The notes: generated by a model from the letters alone, not told the origin. Counted from the stretch's first letter, positions 1 through 12,058 are shown. The stretch: 64,000 nt of DNA from Polydactylus sextarius (GCA_016801845.1 CM028920.1:447001-511000); one strand, 5' to 3'. Translations and numbers: made by a program.

Positions 1-724
1 ACATGCAACATTTATTAAAGGCATCTCAAGGGCTGTCAGCTCTCATGCAATGAGTGTGAGACACACACTTTACACTGCCTTTACACGTTCTGACACTACA
101 CCTCTGATTTCTCATGCTGGAAAAAAAATCTGTTTATTTATAATGTGATCTAGACGTCGAGCCTGACAAACACCACTCTAGATCACTTAAATTTGTCTTG
201 TTCTCAGTTGAACTGGTCTCAGTCTACACAAATGTTTTTTGAGCTTACAGTAGTAAGAAAAATGGAATATAATGGACTTCTATGATGACTAACTTGAGTA
301 TATGGTAAGAAAAATATTTTCATCTGTCTGCAGAAATGGTCTTGTGTTGTGCTATTTTTGTACTTTCTCTTTATAGCTCACTGTAGTCACGAGGAAAGTA
401 AAAGTGCTAAAAGCATTTTAGGTTTAGAGAAAAAGAACATATGTAATTTCGGAGTAATGAAGCCTCTGAAACAGTGAAATATTCAATTTGATATTTTTCA
501 GTCAGCTATGAACTATACCAGGGCCATGCTTTAAGGGACAAACAAAAGAATGACATTTAAATCTGTACAGCTGCACCAGCTGAGTTCTTAAAGCCCCAAT
601 GTGTAATTTTTCAGGTTGTCTATGAACAAAAATCTAGTCTTTCATTCACAGCTATGATCTTATTAATAAGTAATTACCTCCATCAACAAGTCGAAATGTT
701 CAAGTAGGCTTTGAATTTTCCATT
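1..724. other. Unassigned noncoding DNA
   Basis: AT-rich sequence with no coding frame, repeat terminus or RNA gene that I recognise. It is probably intronic or intergenic. Confidence 0.6.
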
Positions 725-787
725 TACCGTAAATTCTGGACTATAAGCCACTACTTTTTTTCCACACTTTGAACACTGCAGCTTGTA

Positions 788-2015
788 GGGGAGAGTGAGG
801 TAAGATGAGCAAGTGGGTAAGTTGACCCACCGCTTATAGCTAGGAAACCATGCACATGTTTTGTCATGTGACCATAAATTCAGGAAGCACCTATCATTTC
901 CATCTTGCTGTGATGCAGAGAAGCATGGGAAGCAAAAACATGGGAGAAGTGATAAGTATTTTTTTAAAAAAACAAAAAACTGTTTTTTGCTTGTCAAAGT
1001 AAATTTTCTGCATATAAGGTAAAATGACTGTTATGTCAAAGCAAATTTATCCAGGTATAAAATTATATATTAACCATGTTGGTGATTTGCTATCGATTTG
1101 CTATAAAATCATGTGAATCACTTCACTAAAGATTAGCCTGAATTTCTAAGCTAGCCTGTTCTTTCCAAAATGGTGGCTATGGGCAAAGTGAGCCAAAAAA
1201 GGCCAGAACCTGGGAAGAGATGGAGAGAGCAGCCAATGATGTCAAGGGTGGAAAGTCCATCAGATCAGTGGCAAAAGAGAGACATGAAAAAGAGGGCGAC
1301 AAAGAAAGTGAAAACAGTAGGGTACAGTGGAACAGCAGAAGCAAAGAGAGTCTTCTCAGAAGAGAAGTGGAGAAGGTTACCAGATGTCTCAGATCTGGTA
1401 GTTGGTGACTTTGCCTTGTAGGCGAAGTGAGTGCCAGATTTCTCAGAAGAATCCAAAGGATCACTGGCAGTAAGAAACCCACCTTTGCATTCAAGGAATA
1501 GGATGAGGCATCTTTCCCACAGAGTGATGTGCTGAAGAAGCTACCTCAACCTCAAAAGGCTGGAGGAACTGCAAAGAGGGAGTAACAGTTCATATTTCCC
1601 TGCAACCTTGACAGCTGGAATATCGAATAGTTGTTTTGATTAAATGGTTAAATGGTTTTGAAACTAACTGGTGGTTTGTTCTCACAAGTTTAAAACTGTT
1701 ACAATGGTTTGTTAGCACAATATGCTCAGGTTTACATGTTAAAACTCATATGGTCAGTTTACCCCCAGATGTCTCAACTTACCCACTGACTTGGTTCAAC
1801 TTACCCCTAACCTGGGGAAAGTTGAGCCACAGGAGCACTTTTTTTTTGAGAAGTCATTATTTTGGGCAACTTTGTCAGAGATGCATTCTTATAATTTAAT
1901 TTGATAGGAGACATCCTGGAATTAAGGAATATGTTTTCATTCAATTTCTGTTTCACTTTTCCTTATCTCTAGGACAACATAAGTAAAAATTGGCTCATCT
2001 TACCCCACTCTCCCC
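788..2015 (+). mobile_element. pogo/Tigger-like transposon remnant nested in the MITE
   Basis: The ends are inverted repeats: GGGGAGAGTGAGGTAAGATG at the left and its near-perfect complement (CATCTTACCCCACTCTCCCC) at the right. TA flanks both ends (786-787 and 2016-2017). Subterminal copies of an AGTTGAGCC/GGTAAGTTGACCC motif recur inside (for example 822-831 and 1770-1832), a common arrangement of transposase-binding repeats. At about 1.23 kb it is too short for an intact transposase, and its coding region is decayed, so it could move only with help from an active relative. Confidence 0.7.
1150..1500 (+). pseudogene. Decayed pogo-type transposase N-terminus
   Basis: In the frame through 1211 the translation contains WEEMERAANDVKGGKSIRSV, matching the psq-type helix-turn-helix start of Tigger/Jerky/CENP-B-like transposases (usual form: acidic helix, 'V..G.SIR.AA'). 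Further on, a different frame carries AKRVFSEE, the motif that normally opens the second DNA-binding domain. The switch of frame and the early stops show frameshifts. No DDE catalytic domain follows before the element ends. Family assignment rests on these two motifs only. Confidence 0.55.
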
Positions 2016-2487
2016 TACTACAATGTGGCTTATTCATTTTTTTTTTGTGGCGCCAAAAACATTTTGCCAAGTAACAGCTGACCAATAAAGTTGATGAATA
2101 CTAGTTCACAGAGGTCCAATGAAATTGCATGGTAAATCAAGCACACTTTCACAACTATTGTAAATCAGTCATTTGTACTCACCCTTATCAACATAAAAAA
2201 TACTAGAAGAAAAGCATATGATGCGGCTTTTAAGTTAAAGGTGATCACTCTGGCGCTTGAAGAAGAAAATTGAGCTGCCGCATGTAATCTTGGCATAAAT
2301 GAATCGATGGTAAGAAGGTGCAGACGTTAGCGTGAAATACTGACAAGAGGACCTGATGAACATTTTTGAGCTAATTTTTTATATTACAACATTGGATACC
2401 TGTGGCTTTAAATCCGGTGCGGCTGATTTTCTTTCTAAAATTAGAGCATGCGGCTTTCAATCAGGTGCACTCTGTAAATTTACAGTA

Positions 2488-3300
2488 TATAAACATAGAG
2501 CGACCAAGCTCAATGCAGATCGCCATGTTACATCACTATATTGAGGCTACAGGCAATGATAAGGGACAACACTAGATAAATACAGTTCCGCCCTTTGTTT
2601 TTTTTATGTTTTACGTTTTGACTCAGACTGACAGAGGAAGATACCCACCAGACATACTCTACCAGAGAGCTCTGTGAAAAACCATCCAAATATGTTAAAT
2701 TCAAATAAAAAAGCCTATCTATGGCGTTTCCCATTATGTGTTAACATGACATTAGCAGACTACTCGCTAGTTTTCCACATTAAAGATAAAAATGTTTGTA
2801 TCAGTGAAAAACAAGTGAGAGAGGTGTCATGGTAGAGGTTTGGTAGGGGACACTGAGTAAATATCAGAGTTGTTTAGAAGGACGACATCTTGCTGACACT
2901 TTTATGCCACCGTAGAAGGAAATGTGTACACGGACTAAAGAAAGCAATTCACTTGGTTGCAGAATACGACCTCACCACTAGATGGGAGTAAAACTTACAC
3001 ACACATTTCTTTAATTAATCAATGAAACTTTATTATTTGTTGGTTGTCAACGAGTCTTCATATGACTTGGTTTGTTTGAGAAACAGTATGAAAGATAACT
3101 TACAAAGATCTCACATGAAGCAGCAGAAGTCAGAACCAAGAATGTTTCTTTTAGTTACTTAAGTGATTTTATAATGAGGTTTCATGAAGCTAAATGACTT
3201 TAATTAAAGAAAATCTAACTGGCAGAGGCTGACTTGTCTCAAAGGATAGGTCAAGCTCCAAGAGCATTTCCCATGATGCCAGTATGAACTAAAAAACCAC
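2488..3300. other. Unassigned noncoding DNA
   Basis: No gene, RNA or repeat end recognised. Confidence 0.5.
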
Positions 3301-3319
3301 CACAAAGCATCCACAAGAA

Positions 3320-3780
3320 CACTTTAATGTAAGGATCTGTTGTTTTGTTTAATGGTTTCTGGCTATTTCCTGTTTTGTTTTTTAAATGCTCTTCTTTTCT
3401 TATTGTTTGGTGTCTTTCCTCCTGTGTTTTCCTGCCTGTGTGATTGCTTGACCCTGCTCTAATGTGCTGCACCTGTGTCTTCTCCCCTCTTCTGGGTATT
3501 TATACCTCCCTTTCCTCATTGTTCCTAGTCGGATCATACTGTTTGCCTTTGTTCTCGAATTACTCCTGTGTTTAGTTTTACAGTAACTTTTAGTTTTTCC
3601 TAGTCTTTGGGGTTAGTTTTTGATTCTAGTGTTTTTTTTTTTCTTGTTTTGTTTTGGTGTTCTATTTTCATCTTTTTTATCTTATTTAATTTAAATCTTT
3701 TACACCCATTCCTACCTTGTACCATGTCTGCATCCTGGGTCCATTTCTGTGTTTCTTAATAAAGGGCAGCACTTAAAAGG
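3320..3780 (+). repeat. Possible dispersed repeat, LTR-like
   Basis: T-rich sequence that moves from a CACCTGTGTCT box through a TATTTATACCTCCC box to a 3' part reading CATCCTGGGTCC and an AATAAAG signal at about 3757. This order (TATA-like box, then polyadenylation signal about 270 bp later) resembles fish retrotransposon LTRs, but I see no matching second LTR, primer-binding site or coding region. Confidence 0.28.
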
Positions 3781-3799
3781 CCACTACATCCTTCACATT

Positions 3800-4330
3800 G
3801 GACACAACTTGCAAAAAAAATTACACGCAGAACCTTCTTAATCAATAAGACCCAGATGACTAAAGTCCTAAAAGTCTGTACATAAATGTCTGAGAAACTA
3901 CAAAACTCTCCTACACACTCTTAAATCCAATGCCGAACCCCCTAGATCTTTAGATACTCATAGACCTGCTTAGTGTTCACTACAGTCTCCGAACATCCTG
4001 AACCTGAACCTTGTAAAACAACTTCTACTCCCTTGCCAGCCACTTTAAAATGATCCCCATCACTGAAAACTAGTCTCTTAGAACACTAAAGGCTCACTAA
4101 AAACTCTCCTTCTAGGATATGTTAAGAAACCACTAAATCACCCAAGACTCCTCTAAAGAACAGCTTTCTTATTGACTGTGATCCTTCTAAAAATACATGC
4201 TTACCAATCTCAAGGACCATTGGGGCCCTGAAAAGACCCATAAAAACTACAACAACCCACGAAAACATCCAAAGAACCCTTTACATGATAATATAAGTAA
4301 TATAATTAAATCTTCCAAAGATGCAAGATC
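3800..4330. other. G-poor, A/C-rich stretch
   Basis: About 500 bp in which the plus strand is strikingly poor in G and rich in A and C, with loosely recurring ACTAAA, CCGAAC and CTCCT words. It may be an old degenerate tandem repeat. No coding capacity was seen. Confidence 0.35.
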
Positions 4331-4334
4331 CTGA

Positions 4335-5315
4335 GAACAAAAACAAAAAAACAGTAGCTGTCTTAGGTTGACATTTTATCACAATTTGTCTTCAAAGACA
4401 ACAGTATTTGGATGACAGCTTTATCTCCACTTTATCATTTCACCATGACGGTCGAGTACAATGCCTGCTTTAACCTGCAGACTTCAAAGGCCAATAGGAA
4501 ATACTATCTGGTCTGGTAATTGAACCAGGTTATGAACATGAAATTGTGGCCATTTAGGCACTGGGTTGCTTAAATGGAACTTACAGAGATTTAAATCCCT
4601 GTAAGGTTAGGTGTAACCATCTAAAAATATTTAACATTTCAATCAAATGCAGCCTGTTTAAAAGCAAAGCGTCTTCTAACCTAATAAATCACAATTGTTG
4701 CTTCCTGGCCAGAATAAAACCTGTGACCTTTCAGTTATGGAATCGATCCTGCACCTACTAGGGTGCCTCATCATTTCCCATCTTCTCAAGGTTTTATTAG
4801 CTGGTTGACATTTCAGTCACAGATGTGTTATTGGACAAAGTGTTAGCTGGTGTTTGAAAACTTCCCCTCAGTCTTATGCACAGTGATGAAGCTTTTATGT
4901 CATTTCTGTGACGCTTTAGGAAGGCTTTAGGTTTGTGTGAAGCTGTTATTTGAGTTGGTAAGACCCCTGCATCCATGTTCATGCCAGTGCCAAAGCAGTG
5001 GATCAAGTAGCTGCTGGATGAGATTTATTTTGTCAACTGTGTCTGTATGTATGGATTTACACTGTGTAGACAAGGTCTCCATGGATGCCTGGAGGTGACA
5101 GACAACCTGTTATGAGCCAAATGGTATGGAGTTTCTCTTGGAATGTCAAACACATGCTGCTGGAGATTTTACACTGACTGAAGATTTTGAAACCTTAAAA
5201 TTTAAGTACATGTAGTGTTTAAAAGCAACTGATCTAAATAATCCAAATATGTATAAAAGTAAAAGTCTTAAAAAAGTCTTGAAAAGTCTTAAAAAGTATT
5301 TTGTGTGAAATATGT
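4335..5315. other. Unassigned noncoding DNA
   Basis: No gene or repeat that I recognise. It ends in a short (TA)n tract. Confidence 0.5.
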
Positions 5316-5321
5316 GAGTGA

Positions 5322-5344
5322 ATATATATATATATATATATATA
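5322..5344. repeat. (TA)n microsatellite
   Basis: Uninterrupted TA dinucleotides directly abutting a Tc1-like element, which inserts at TA. Confidence 0.85.
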
Positions 5345-5345
5345 A

Positions 5346-6234
5346 ACTGGCCACTGGCCACTTTATTAGGTACACCTTGCTAGTACCGGGTTGGACCTCC
5401 TTTTGTCTTCAGAACTGCCTTAATCCTTCGTGGCTTAGATTCAGGTACTGGAAACATTCCTCAGAGAGTTTGGTCCATATTGACATGATAGCATCACGCA
5501 GTTGCTGCAGATTTGTCGGCTGCACATCCATGATGCAAATCTCCTGTTCCACCACATCCCAAAGGTGCTCTATTGGATTGAGATCTGGTGACTGTGGAGG
5601 CCATTTGAGTACAGTGAACTCATTGTCATGTTCAAAAAACCAGTCTGAGATAATTTGAGCTTTATATGTTGCATTATCCTGCTGTAGTAGCCATCAGAAG
5701 ATGGGTACACGGTGGTCATAAAGGGATGGACATGGTTAGCAACAATACTCAGGTAGGCTGTGGTGTTGCCACGATGCTCAATTGGTACTAAGGGGCCCAA
5801 AGAGTGCCAAGAAAATATCCCCCACACCATTACACCACCACCACCAGCCTGAACTGTTGATACAAGGCAGGATGGATCCATGCTTTAATGTTGCTGACGC
5901 TAAATTCTGACCCTACCATCCGAATGTCGCAGCAGAAATCGAGACTCATCAGACCAGGCAACGTTTGGCTGATGGCTGTGCATGAAAATCCCAGTAGATC
6001 AGCAGTTTCTGAAATACTCAGACCAGCCCGTCTGGCACCAACAACCATGCCATGTTCAAAGTCACTTAAATCACCTTTCTTCCCCATTCTGATGCTTGGT
6101 TTGAACTGCAGCAGATCGTCTTGACCATGTCTACATGCCTAAATGCATTGAGTTGCTGCCATGTGATTGGCTGATTAGAAATTTGCATTAATGAACAGTT
6201 GGACAGATGTGCCTAATAAAGTGGCCGGTGAGTG
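5346..6234 (-). mobile_element. Tc1-like transposon, internally deleted
   Basis: The terminal inverted repeats centre on GGCCACTTTATTAGGTACAC (left, 5356-5375) and its complement at 6210-6225. The right end finishes ACCGG-TGAGTG followed by TA (6235-6236), and the left end abuts (TA)n. About 0.89 kb remains of a family that is normally about 1.2-1.6 kb. The transposase reads on the minus strand and is broken. Ends of this kind are typical of fish Tc1 families. Confidence 0.85.
5480..6087 (-). pseudogene. Tc1-like transposase, broken
   Basis: Translation starts at an ATG ending at 6087: MGKKGDLSDFEHGMVVGARR and the following GLSISETADLLGF form the first Tc1 helix-turn-helix. It then jumps directly into sequence from the catalytic core, so the second DNA-binding domain and linker have been deleted. 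A different frame at 5881-5570 carries GGGGVMVWGIFSW, VPIEHR and VHPFMTTVYPSS, the DDE-core segment before the second Asp; a further frameshift then puts the 'DNAPCH'-like part out of frame. A functional protein of about 340 residues cannot be made. Confidence 0.85.
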
Positions 6235-6249
6235 TATATACTGTATATA

Positions 6250-6570
6250 CCGTAAATTCTGGACTACAGAGCGCACCTGATTAAAAGCCGCATGCTCTAA
6301 TCTTAGAAAGAAAATCAATTTTGTACTTGTACAAGCCGCACCAGATTTAAAGCCGCAGTTATCCAACGTTGTAATATGAAAAATTAGCTCAAAAACGTTC
6401 ATCAGGTCATCTTGTCAGTTCTTCACGCTGGCGTCTGCACCTTTTTACCATTGATTCATTTATGCCAAGATTACATGCGGCAGCTCGATTTCCTTCTTCA
6501 AGCGCCAGAGTGATCGCCTTTAACTTAAAAGCCGCATTCTATGCTTTTGCTGATATTCAAGCAAAGCTTG
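6250..6570 (-). mobile_element. pogo-like MITE, second copy, truncated
   Basis: It begins after TA (6248-6249) with CCGTAAATTCTGGACTACAG, the same terminus as the element at 727-2485 but in the opposite orientation. The similarity continues through the AAGCCGCATGCTCTAATC and GCCAAGATTACATGCGGCAG segments. The minus strand again shows traces of the helix-turn-helix. The right-hand terminus is missing, so the end coordinate is approximate. It lies only 15 bp from the Tc1-like element. Confidence 0.7.
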
Positions 6571-6686
6571 CATAAAATTTTTTTCCTGCACAAGGACCAA
6601 TGAAACTGGCTCACGACATCTTCTGATCAGTCTGCTGTCGTTGCGTGATCTTAAACTTATGGTTCCAACACCCAAAGTTTAAAAAC

Positions 6687-6809
6687 TGGATTGCACCTGA
6701 CCCTAAGACCAAAACAAAACCATACTGCAAATTTTGGGCTAAAAACTTGGACATTGCCAGCATGGAAGAGGCAGCACTGGTGAGCCATCTCCCGAGCAAG
6801 AAACACTGA
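6687..6809 (+). pseudogene. Possible BED-type zinc finger fragment of a hAT element
   Basis: A 40-codon frame reads WIAPDPKTKTKPYCKFWAKN and then LDIASMEEAALVSHLPSKKH before a stop. The spacing C-x(2)-W(for C)...H-x(4)-H, with an 'aL.sH....KH' tail, resembles the BED finger found at the start of hAT transposases. One metal ligand is replaced by Trp. No downstream hAT core was found, so this is a weak call. Confidence 0.35.
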
Positions 6810-6859
6810 GTGCACTGAGTGTGCACTGAGATCAATGGCAGAATGAATTATGTATTTAT

Positions 6860-7335
6860 TCATTCATACTTTTACTAAAATGAACTTTTCTACTTAACAC
6901 AGCAGATTGAATCTCAAACAAAAAAATAGACAGCAAGTTTAAAAGTACGTAAAAACAGGGTCTTGGGGAAAACAATATTGGTTCTGAAAAAGTCTGGAAT
7001 TTTAATTTAGAAAAGAGCAAGCACCCTGTTGAGTTAAACAAGCTTAACATCCATTTGGAAGAACTGAGAAAAGTGGGTTCTGGGTTTAATGGGAAGTAGG
7101 TGTCAGGAACAGGATTCAAGATGAGACAAGCTGGTGTTTAGTTTTATCTGGATCTGTACTCCCACATATGGTGACCAGGGCAATGTTTTGTCCTTTTACA
7201 TCTGTTTAGCTCAGTGGAACTTTTTCGTTTTCATAATCATAATTATTATAAAATCATATTTATTTTCATAATCTGACCCTTTCTTCAAATGCACAACAGA
7301 TATTGCTGTCAAAGAAGATCAAGTATCAAACCCAT
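6860..7335. other. Unassigned noncoding DNA
   Basis: AT-rich, no recognisable feature. Confidence 0.5.
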
Positions 7336-7338
7336 GTA

Positions 7339-8310
7339 CAATACCAATCAAACATTTAGACACACCTTCTCATTCAATGGTTTTTCTTTATTTTTTATTT
7401 CCTACATTGTAGATTAATACTGAAGACATACAAACTATTAAGGAACATATATGGAATCATGTAGTAAACAAAAAAAGTGTTAATCTAACCAGAATATGTT
7501 ATATATTTTAGATTCCTCAAAGTAGCCACCTTTTACCTAGATGACAGCTTTGCCCACTTTTGGTATTCTCTCCATCAGCATCATGAGCTAGTCACTTAGA
7601 ATGGTTTTCCGACAGTCTTAAAGGAGTTCCCAGAGGTGCTGAGCACTTTTTAGTTGCTTTGCCTTAACTCTGCAGTTCAACTCAGTCTCAGTCTCAGGGG
7701 TTTAGGACAGGTGATTGTGGAGGCCAGGTCATCTGATGCATCACTCCATCACTCTCTTTCTTTGTCAAATAGCCCTTATATAGCCTAGAGGTGTGTTTGG
7801 GCTCATTGTTCTATCACAAAAACATGGTGGATTAAATGGAACAAATCTCACATTTGGACTCATGAAACCAAAGGACAGTTTTTTCACTGGTCTAATGTCC
7901 ATTTCTTGTGTTTCTTAGTCCAAGAAGTTCTCTTTTTGTCATTGTTCTTCCTCAGAAGTGACTTGTCCGAAGCAGTTTAACCATGAAAGTGCAATTCATA
8001 CAGTCTCCACTGAACAGTTAATGTTGAGAAGTGTCTGCTACTTGAGCTCTGTGAAGCATTTATATGGGCTTTAATCTGAGGTACTGTTAATTTGCAGTTT
8101 CTGAGGTTGATAACTCCGGTGAATTTATCCTCTTCAGCAGAGGTAACTCTTAGTCTACCTTTCCTGGCCCAGTTCTCGAGAGCTAGTTTCTTCATGGAGT
8201 TCGATGGTCTGTGTGATTACACTTGAGGATAGATTCAAATTTCTTGATATTTTTCGGATTGACTGACCTTCATGTTTTAAAGCAATGATAGTATCCATGA
8301 CAGATGGTCT
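7339..8310 (-). mobile_element. Tc1-like transposon (second family), one end missing
   Basis: The left end, after TA at 7337-7338, reads CAATACCAATCAAACATTTA followed by GACACACCTTCTCATTC, the inverted-repeat start of a widespread fish Tc1 family whose transposase runs on the minus strand here. Coding homology continues to about 8310 (near the first helix-turn-helix), then stops matching. The second inverted repeat is absent. Confidence 0.8.
7560..8300 (-). pseudogene. Tc1-like transposase, decayed
   Basis: At 8195-7977 the minus strand reads GRLRVTSAEEDKFTGV, then KLTVPQIKAHINASQSSSSR, the second DNA-binding domain and its linker to the catalytic core. Around 7800-7690 the minus strand reads NEPKHTSRLYKGYLTKKESD, then MTWPPQSPVLNP: the region of the second catalytic Asp through the conserved 'PPQSPDLNPIE' block, with Asp replaced by Val and stops immediately after. 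It is inactive. Confidence 0.75.
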
Positions 8311-8319
8311 TTTTAAGCA

Positions 8320-10500
8320 GAGGATGATGCAGAAGATTACAGCAAATAATAAATGATTTTATATCCTCCAAATAGGCCCACACAATTTTGTTTTTAAAGT
8401 ATAATAATAAAGGGCAATGACACAAAGGTCAAAGAAATAAAATAAAATCAAAAGATCAAATACTAAAAATAAGGCCAAAAAAAAAGCAAAAACAATAGCA
8501 AAATGCCATAACTGCAAATATGTCATCACATTGAGACTTAGGCCTAACACCATACACAAACTGCACAACTTGAGTCTCTTTTTATACTGATATGAAGGTT
8601 GGCATCATGACATTGTAACCATGTGTCACTTTCTTATCTCTTACTGTCCCCAACTGCGTTACCAAGTGACTGGTAGCTGTAATGTTAATGCTAATGCTCG
8701 CACGCATGTTGATACCACTCCTATGCTATTATCTATTGCAGCTCATACACACACAACTGGGTCTTTGTACTCTGTATCTCTCTTATACAGTGTGCAGGCT
8801 TTAACTGAGCCTTCACTAAAAATTGTTAGTGGTAAGACATTATTTTTTGTTTTGTAACCATCAATAGTCATACATTGATTATACATGTCAGCAGTCACAC
8901 ATTGATATGATATTCATATGTTACCAAAATAATACACTACAGTATCAGCCACAAGACGCGTCAACCCCGAACCATGGCATCACATTCTTTTTTCTGTTCC
9001 TTTGTGACCTTTCTGTTCATTTTTCCTGAGTGTGCATATGCCAGTGACTTTTACTAAAGGCTGGGTCAGCTGAAATGAAAATGTCTTTAAATATTATAGC
9101 TCTGCTGATTGTTCTATAAGAAGAAGGTTCTATGTGGTCTTCCAGGTGCAGGTAATTTTGTAATTTGAAATGTGGAATGGTCAATTGGAATGACCCAAAA
9201 CCTGTGGGATTTATTTAATGTCTGGGCCTTATTATTAAGATTTGTGAGTGATCATGGGGTGATTGATTTGTTTGTAATTTTGTATGATACTGTTGCTTAT
9301 CTTCCATTGCATAAAGTCACAAAAAACAACAAAAAAAGACCCTCAAACACCAGTGTTCATGTGAGATAAATGTACTATTTCTGTCAATTGTCTGGTGGCT
9401 TTAAACAGAATAGCACAGAGCTGATAAAATTGATACTGCACATAAATAAAACTGTGACCAAAATATCTGTCTTTGTAGGAAACCTGTCACAATACTCTCA
9501 CACAACAATTTGAACCTGAAGAACATTTACAGAACTTTGTTATAGACAGTTTTCCAGTTTTATTATACTGAGATAGCTGAGATCGTATACTGTTTTCTAT
9601 CAGTCAACTACACCCTTATACAGGCCCAGGTTGTTAAAGCACAACATTATTCTTTATAATATAATATATAATATACCAAATAAGTTATCATTGTGTTTTG
9701 TTATGAGAAGCTTCACTCTGTGGATTCCCCGTATTGTGTAAATGACACTGTGCCAACACAAACAACACACCCAATAAAAACATCTCAACCCACACCCCAA
9801 ATTCACATGACAAGCTAACACCATCAATCAAGAAAGACTTTACTAGCACTACCTTTCCCTCCTCATTATACGCTAACATAGTACCACCATGAACATCTTG
9901 TAAAATCTAAAACTAAACACAAATCATGACCACGCCTCTCTACATGGCACTTTGTAAACAAACAAGTGACGTCTCTGCTAACAGTCAAGGTCTCTAAAAC
10001 TACAAGTTTCATCAAGACCCAATGAAAATTGAATCAGCAGCAATAGAATGATCAATAACATTCAAACAATCAATAAACATGATCACAAATCCTGTTTTAC
10101 CTTTGTTGTCTTGTTTACAAGATGTAAATCAACAGTGATAATGCCACACTTTCTAAACAACTACATTATTATACAATGCTACATATAATACTATAATTAT
10201 AAAACTATATAATTATGTAATAAATGCTGTTTAAAAAGTTCTGTTATACAATAACTAAGAAATTTCAGTTTTACAGATGGTGACAAACTGTACCACATTA
10301 CAAAGCCTGACTAAGTTCTCACTATAACCTTAGTAGTTTTGCTCTGTTTCACTTCAGCAGCATCAATGTTTGCACAGACAATGTTCATATATTTCATATA
10401 CAAGTTTCTTTAGTTTTTTGTCTACTGTAGCATATTTTCAGAGGGGTTATATGCTATAAAACACAAAAAATAGGCATGTATTTTTTGAGAAGGAACCTCA
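8320..10500. other. Unassigned noncoding DNA
   Basis: About 2.2 kb of AT-rich sequence with simple A/T runs and no gene, RNA or repeat terminus that I can support. Confidence 0.5.
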
Positions 10501-10528
10501 GAAATACTCTTGGGGCTTAAGAGGTGAA

Positions 10529-10745
10529 GTGTTTGTGTCAGCGTCTGTTTTTTATCTCCAAAATTCCTTGAAAAAGTTGTTGCCGCTGACCCTTGGAACT
10601 ACTTGCGGGAATAGTCTGTTTGAAGATTTCCAGTCATGGTTTAGAGCTTATTGTAGTACAGAAACAGCATTAGTGAAAGTTACCAACGACCTTCTTATGG
10701 TATTGTCCTTCATTGTCTTATCTCAGACAATGGTCTTGTTACTGT
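10529..10745 (+). pseudogene. LINE-2-type reverse transcriptase fragment
   Basis: The translation contains NSLFEDFQSWFRAYCSTETA followed by LVKVTNDLL. This is the conserved block near the start of the reverse transcriptase of LINE-2/CR1-like elements ('FQSGFR..HSTETALVKVTNDLL'). Homology begins and ends abruptly; the 'LDLSAAFDTIDH' catalytic block expected just downstream has gone. Confidence 0.75.
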
Positions 10746-10980
10746 AACTGTCCTATCTTGATCTCTGCATCTTATCTGCTGAAATGCAAGGGAGAGCCAT
10801 CCGTGTGAACCAAGTCCTTTATAAAGTTTTACTGGTCATCAGTAAAATCAGCAAGACAAAAAATATATAAGACCTACCTGGGCCTGCTGTCACACAGACG
10901 GTGCAGACTCAGTGTCACCACAAAGCTCTTCCTGCTGCTGTTGGGGTAAGGTACAATGACAAGTGACCTAAACAAAACCC

Positions 10981-11000
10981 CTTTTTTTTTTTTTTTTTTT
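10981..11000. repeat. Poly(T) run
   Basis: A run of about 19-20 T residues. Confidence 0.8.
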
Positions 11001-11004
11001 GCTC

Positions 11005-12055
11005 AGTCTGACTGTTTCCAGAATGAAGGAAGTGCAACATTTTGCAGCTTTTCTTTCATGAGATGGAGGAGCCCAGTAATTGTTTATAAAGTTGGCTGGC
11101 GCTTCTACACTTCCTCCCTTATGTACAAAAAAACTAAAATATCCTGCATATGAGTGTCATCTTGTGCTGATGGTATCGTTTGGCCAGACTGTTCAGCTGT
11201 GGTGAGGAAGTAGAAACAAAGTCTAGTTCCAGGATCATGAACGAACTTCAAATTAAGTTGGTCTGGTTGCTTGTGCTTGATACTTTCTGATCTATGTTGT
11301 GTATATTGCGTATATTGTAGTCTAATGGTTTACTGTGTGAAGTAAAGAAGGTGCATTACGGGTGGCACATTTCAGGCTGGTAAACCCGGAACTACCCAGC
11401 ATTCACCTGCCTCCGATGTCACCATATAAACAAAATACTGTTACACCACACTATATACTTATTTATTCAAACACACTGCAGGGATACAGATGCCAGAAAT
11501 ACAACCAAAACAGTCTGGGTATAGGAAGTGAAATATCAGCGTATATGTGGAAGAATTCCAAATAGTGGTGAAAATAAAAACCAAACCACCATACTACCAT
11601 AAAAAAACAAATCATTGCTGCAGAGCTCAGCCAGATTGACTAGCTCCCATGCATAAAACATTCTCTTGCCTGTCTGCTCTAACCCAGTGAGTAAGAGACA
11701 CAAAGAAAACTAAACAGTGGAGGAAAGATTTCAACTTCTATTGAATGTGTTTTTGTTTTTATCAGGGATTTTTGTATTGATTTCTTCAGTTCCATTAGAA
11801 CTGAAGGCGCCGTGATATTTCAGGTACCATACTTTTGTTGCCCATACCCTCCTCTCAATCTATTTTCTCTCCTCATTTCATTGGCTCTTTCTTACAATAG
11901 CAAATTTATGTGCCATGCAGGCAGGCAGGTTGTTCTCTAAACAGGTTAGAATAGCAGGGATAGCTGCCTTGTCCACCAGCAGCCCATTAGACCCATCAAT
12001 CAGCCTGGTCTGCTGAGGCATTCAGTCAGGATGGGACAGCAGGGCAAGGAGTGAT
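11005..12055. other. Unassigned noncoding DNA
   Basis: No feature recognised. Confidence 0.5.
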
Positions 12056-12058
12056 AGA

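Larger units (their letters stand above)
727..2485 (+). mobile_element. pogo-like MITE, split by a second element
   Basis: The left end CCGTAAATTCTGGACTATAA and the inverted right end (TGTAAATTTACAG) are each flanked by TA (725-726 and 2486-2487), as expected for Tc1/mariner/pogo insertion. Near the right end, 2217-2330 reads on the plus strand as a broken helix-turn-helix (YDAAFKLKVI, then a stop, then NLGINESMVRR), the N-terminal DNA-binding domain of pogo-type transposases. The GGACTATAAGCCGC-type ends occur as short nonautonomous copies in many fish genomes. The element is interrupted at 788-2015 by another transposon; the bases on either side rejoin sensibly once that insert is removed. 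A second copy lies at 6250-6570 in the other orientation. Confidence 0.72.
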
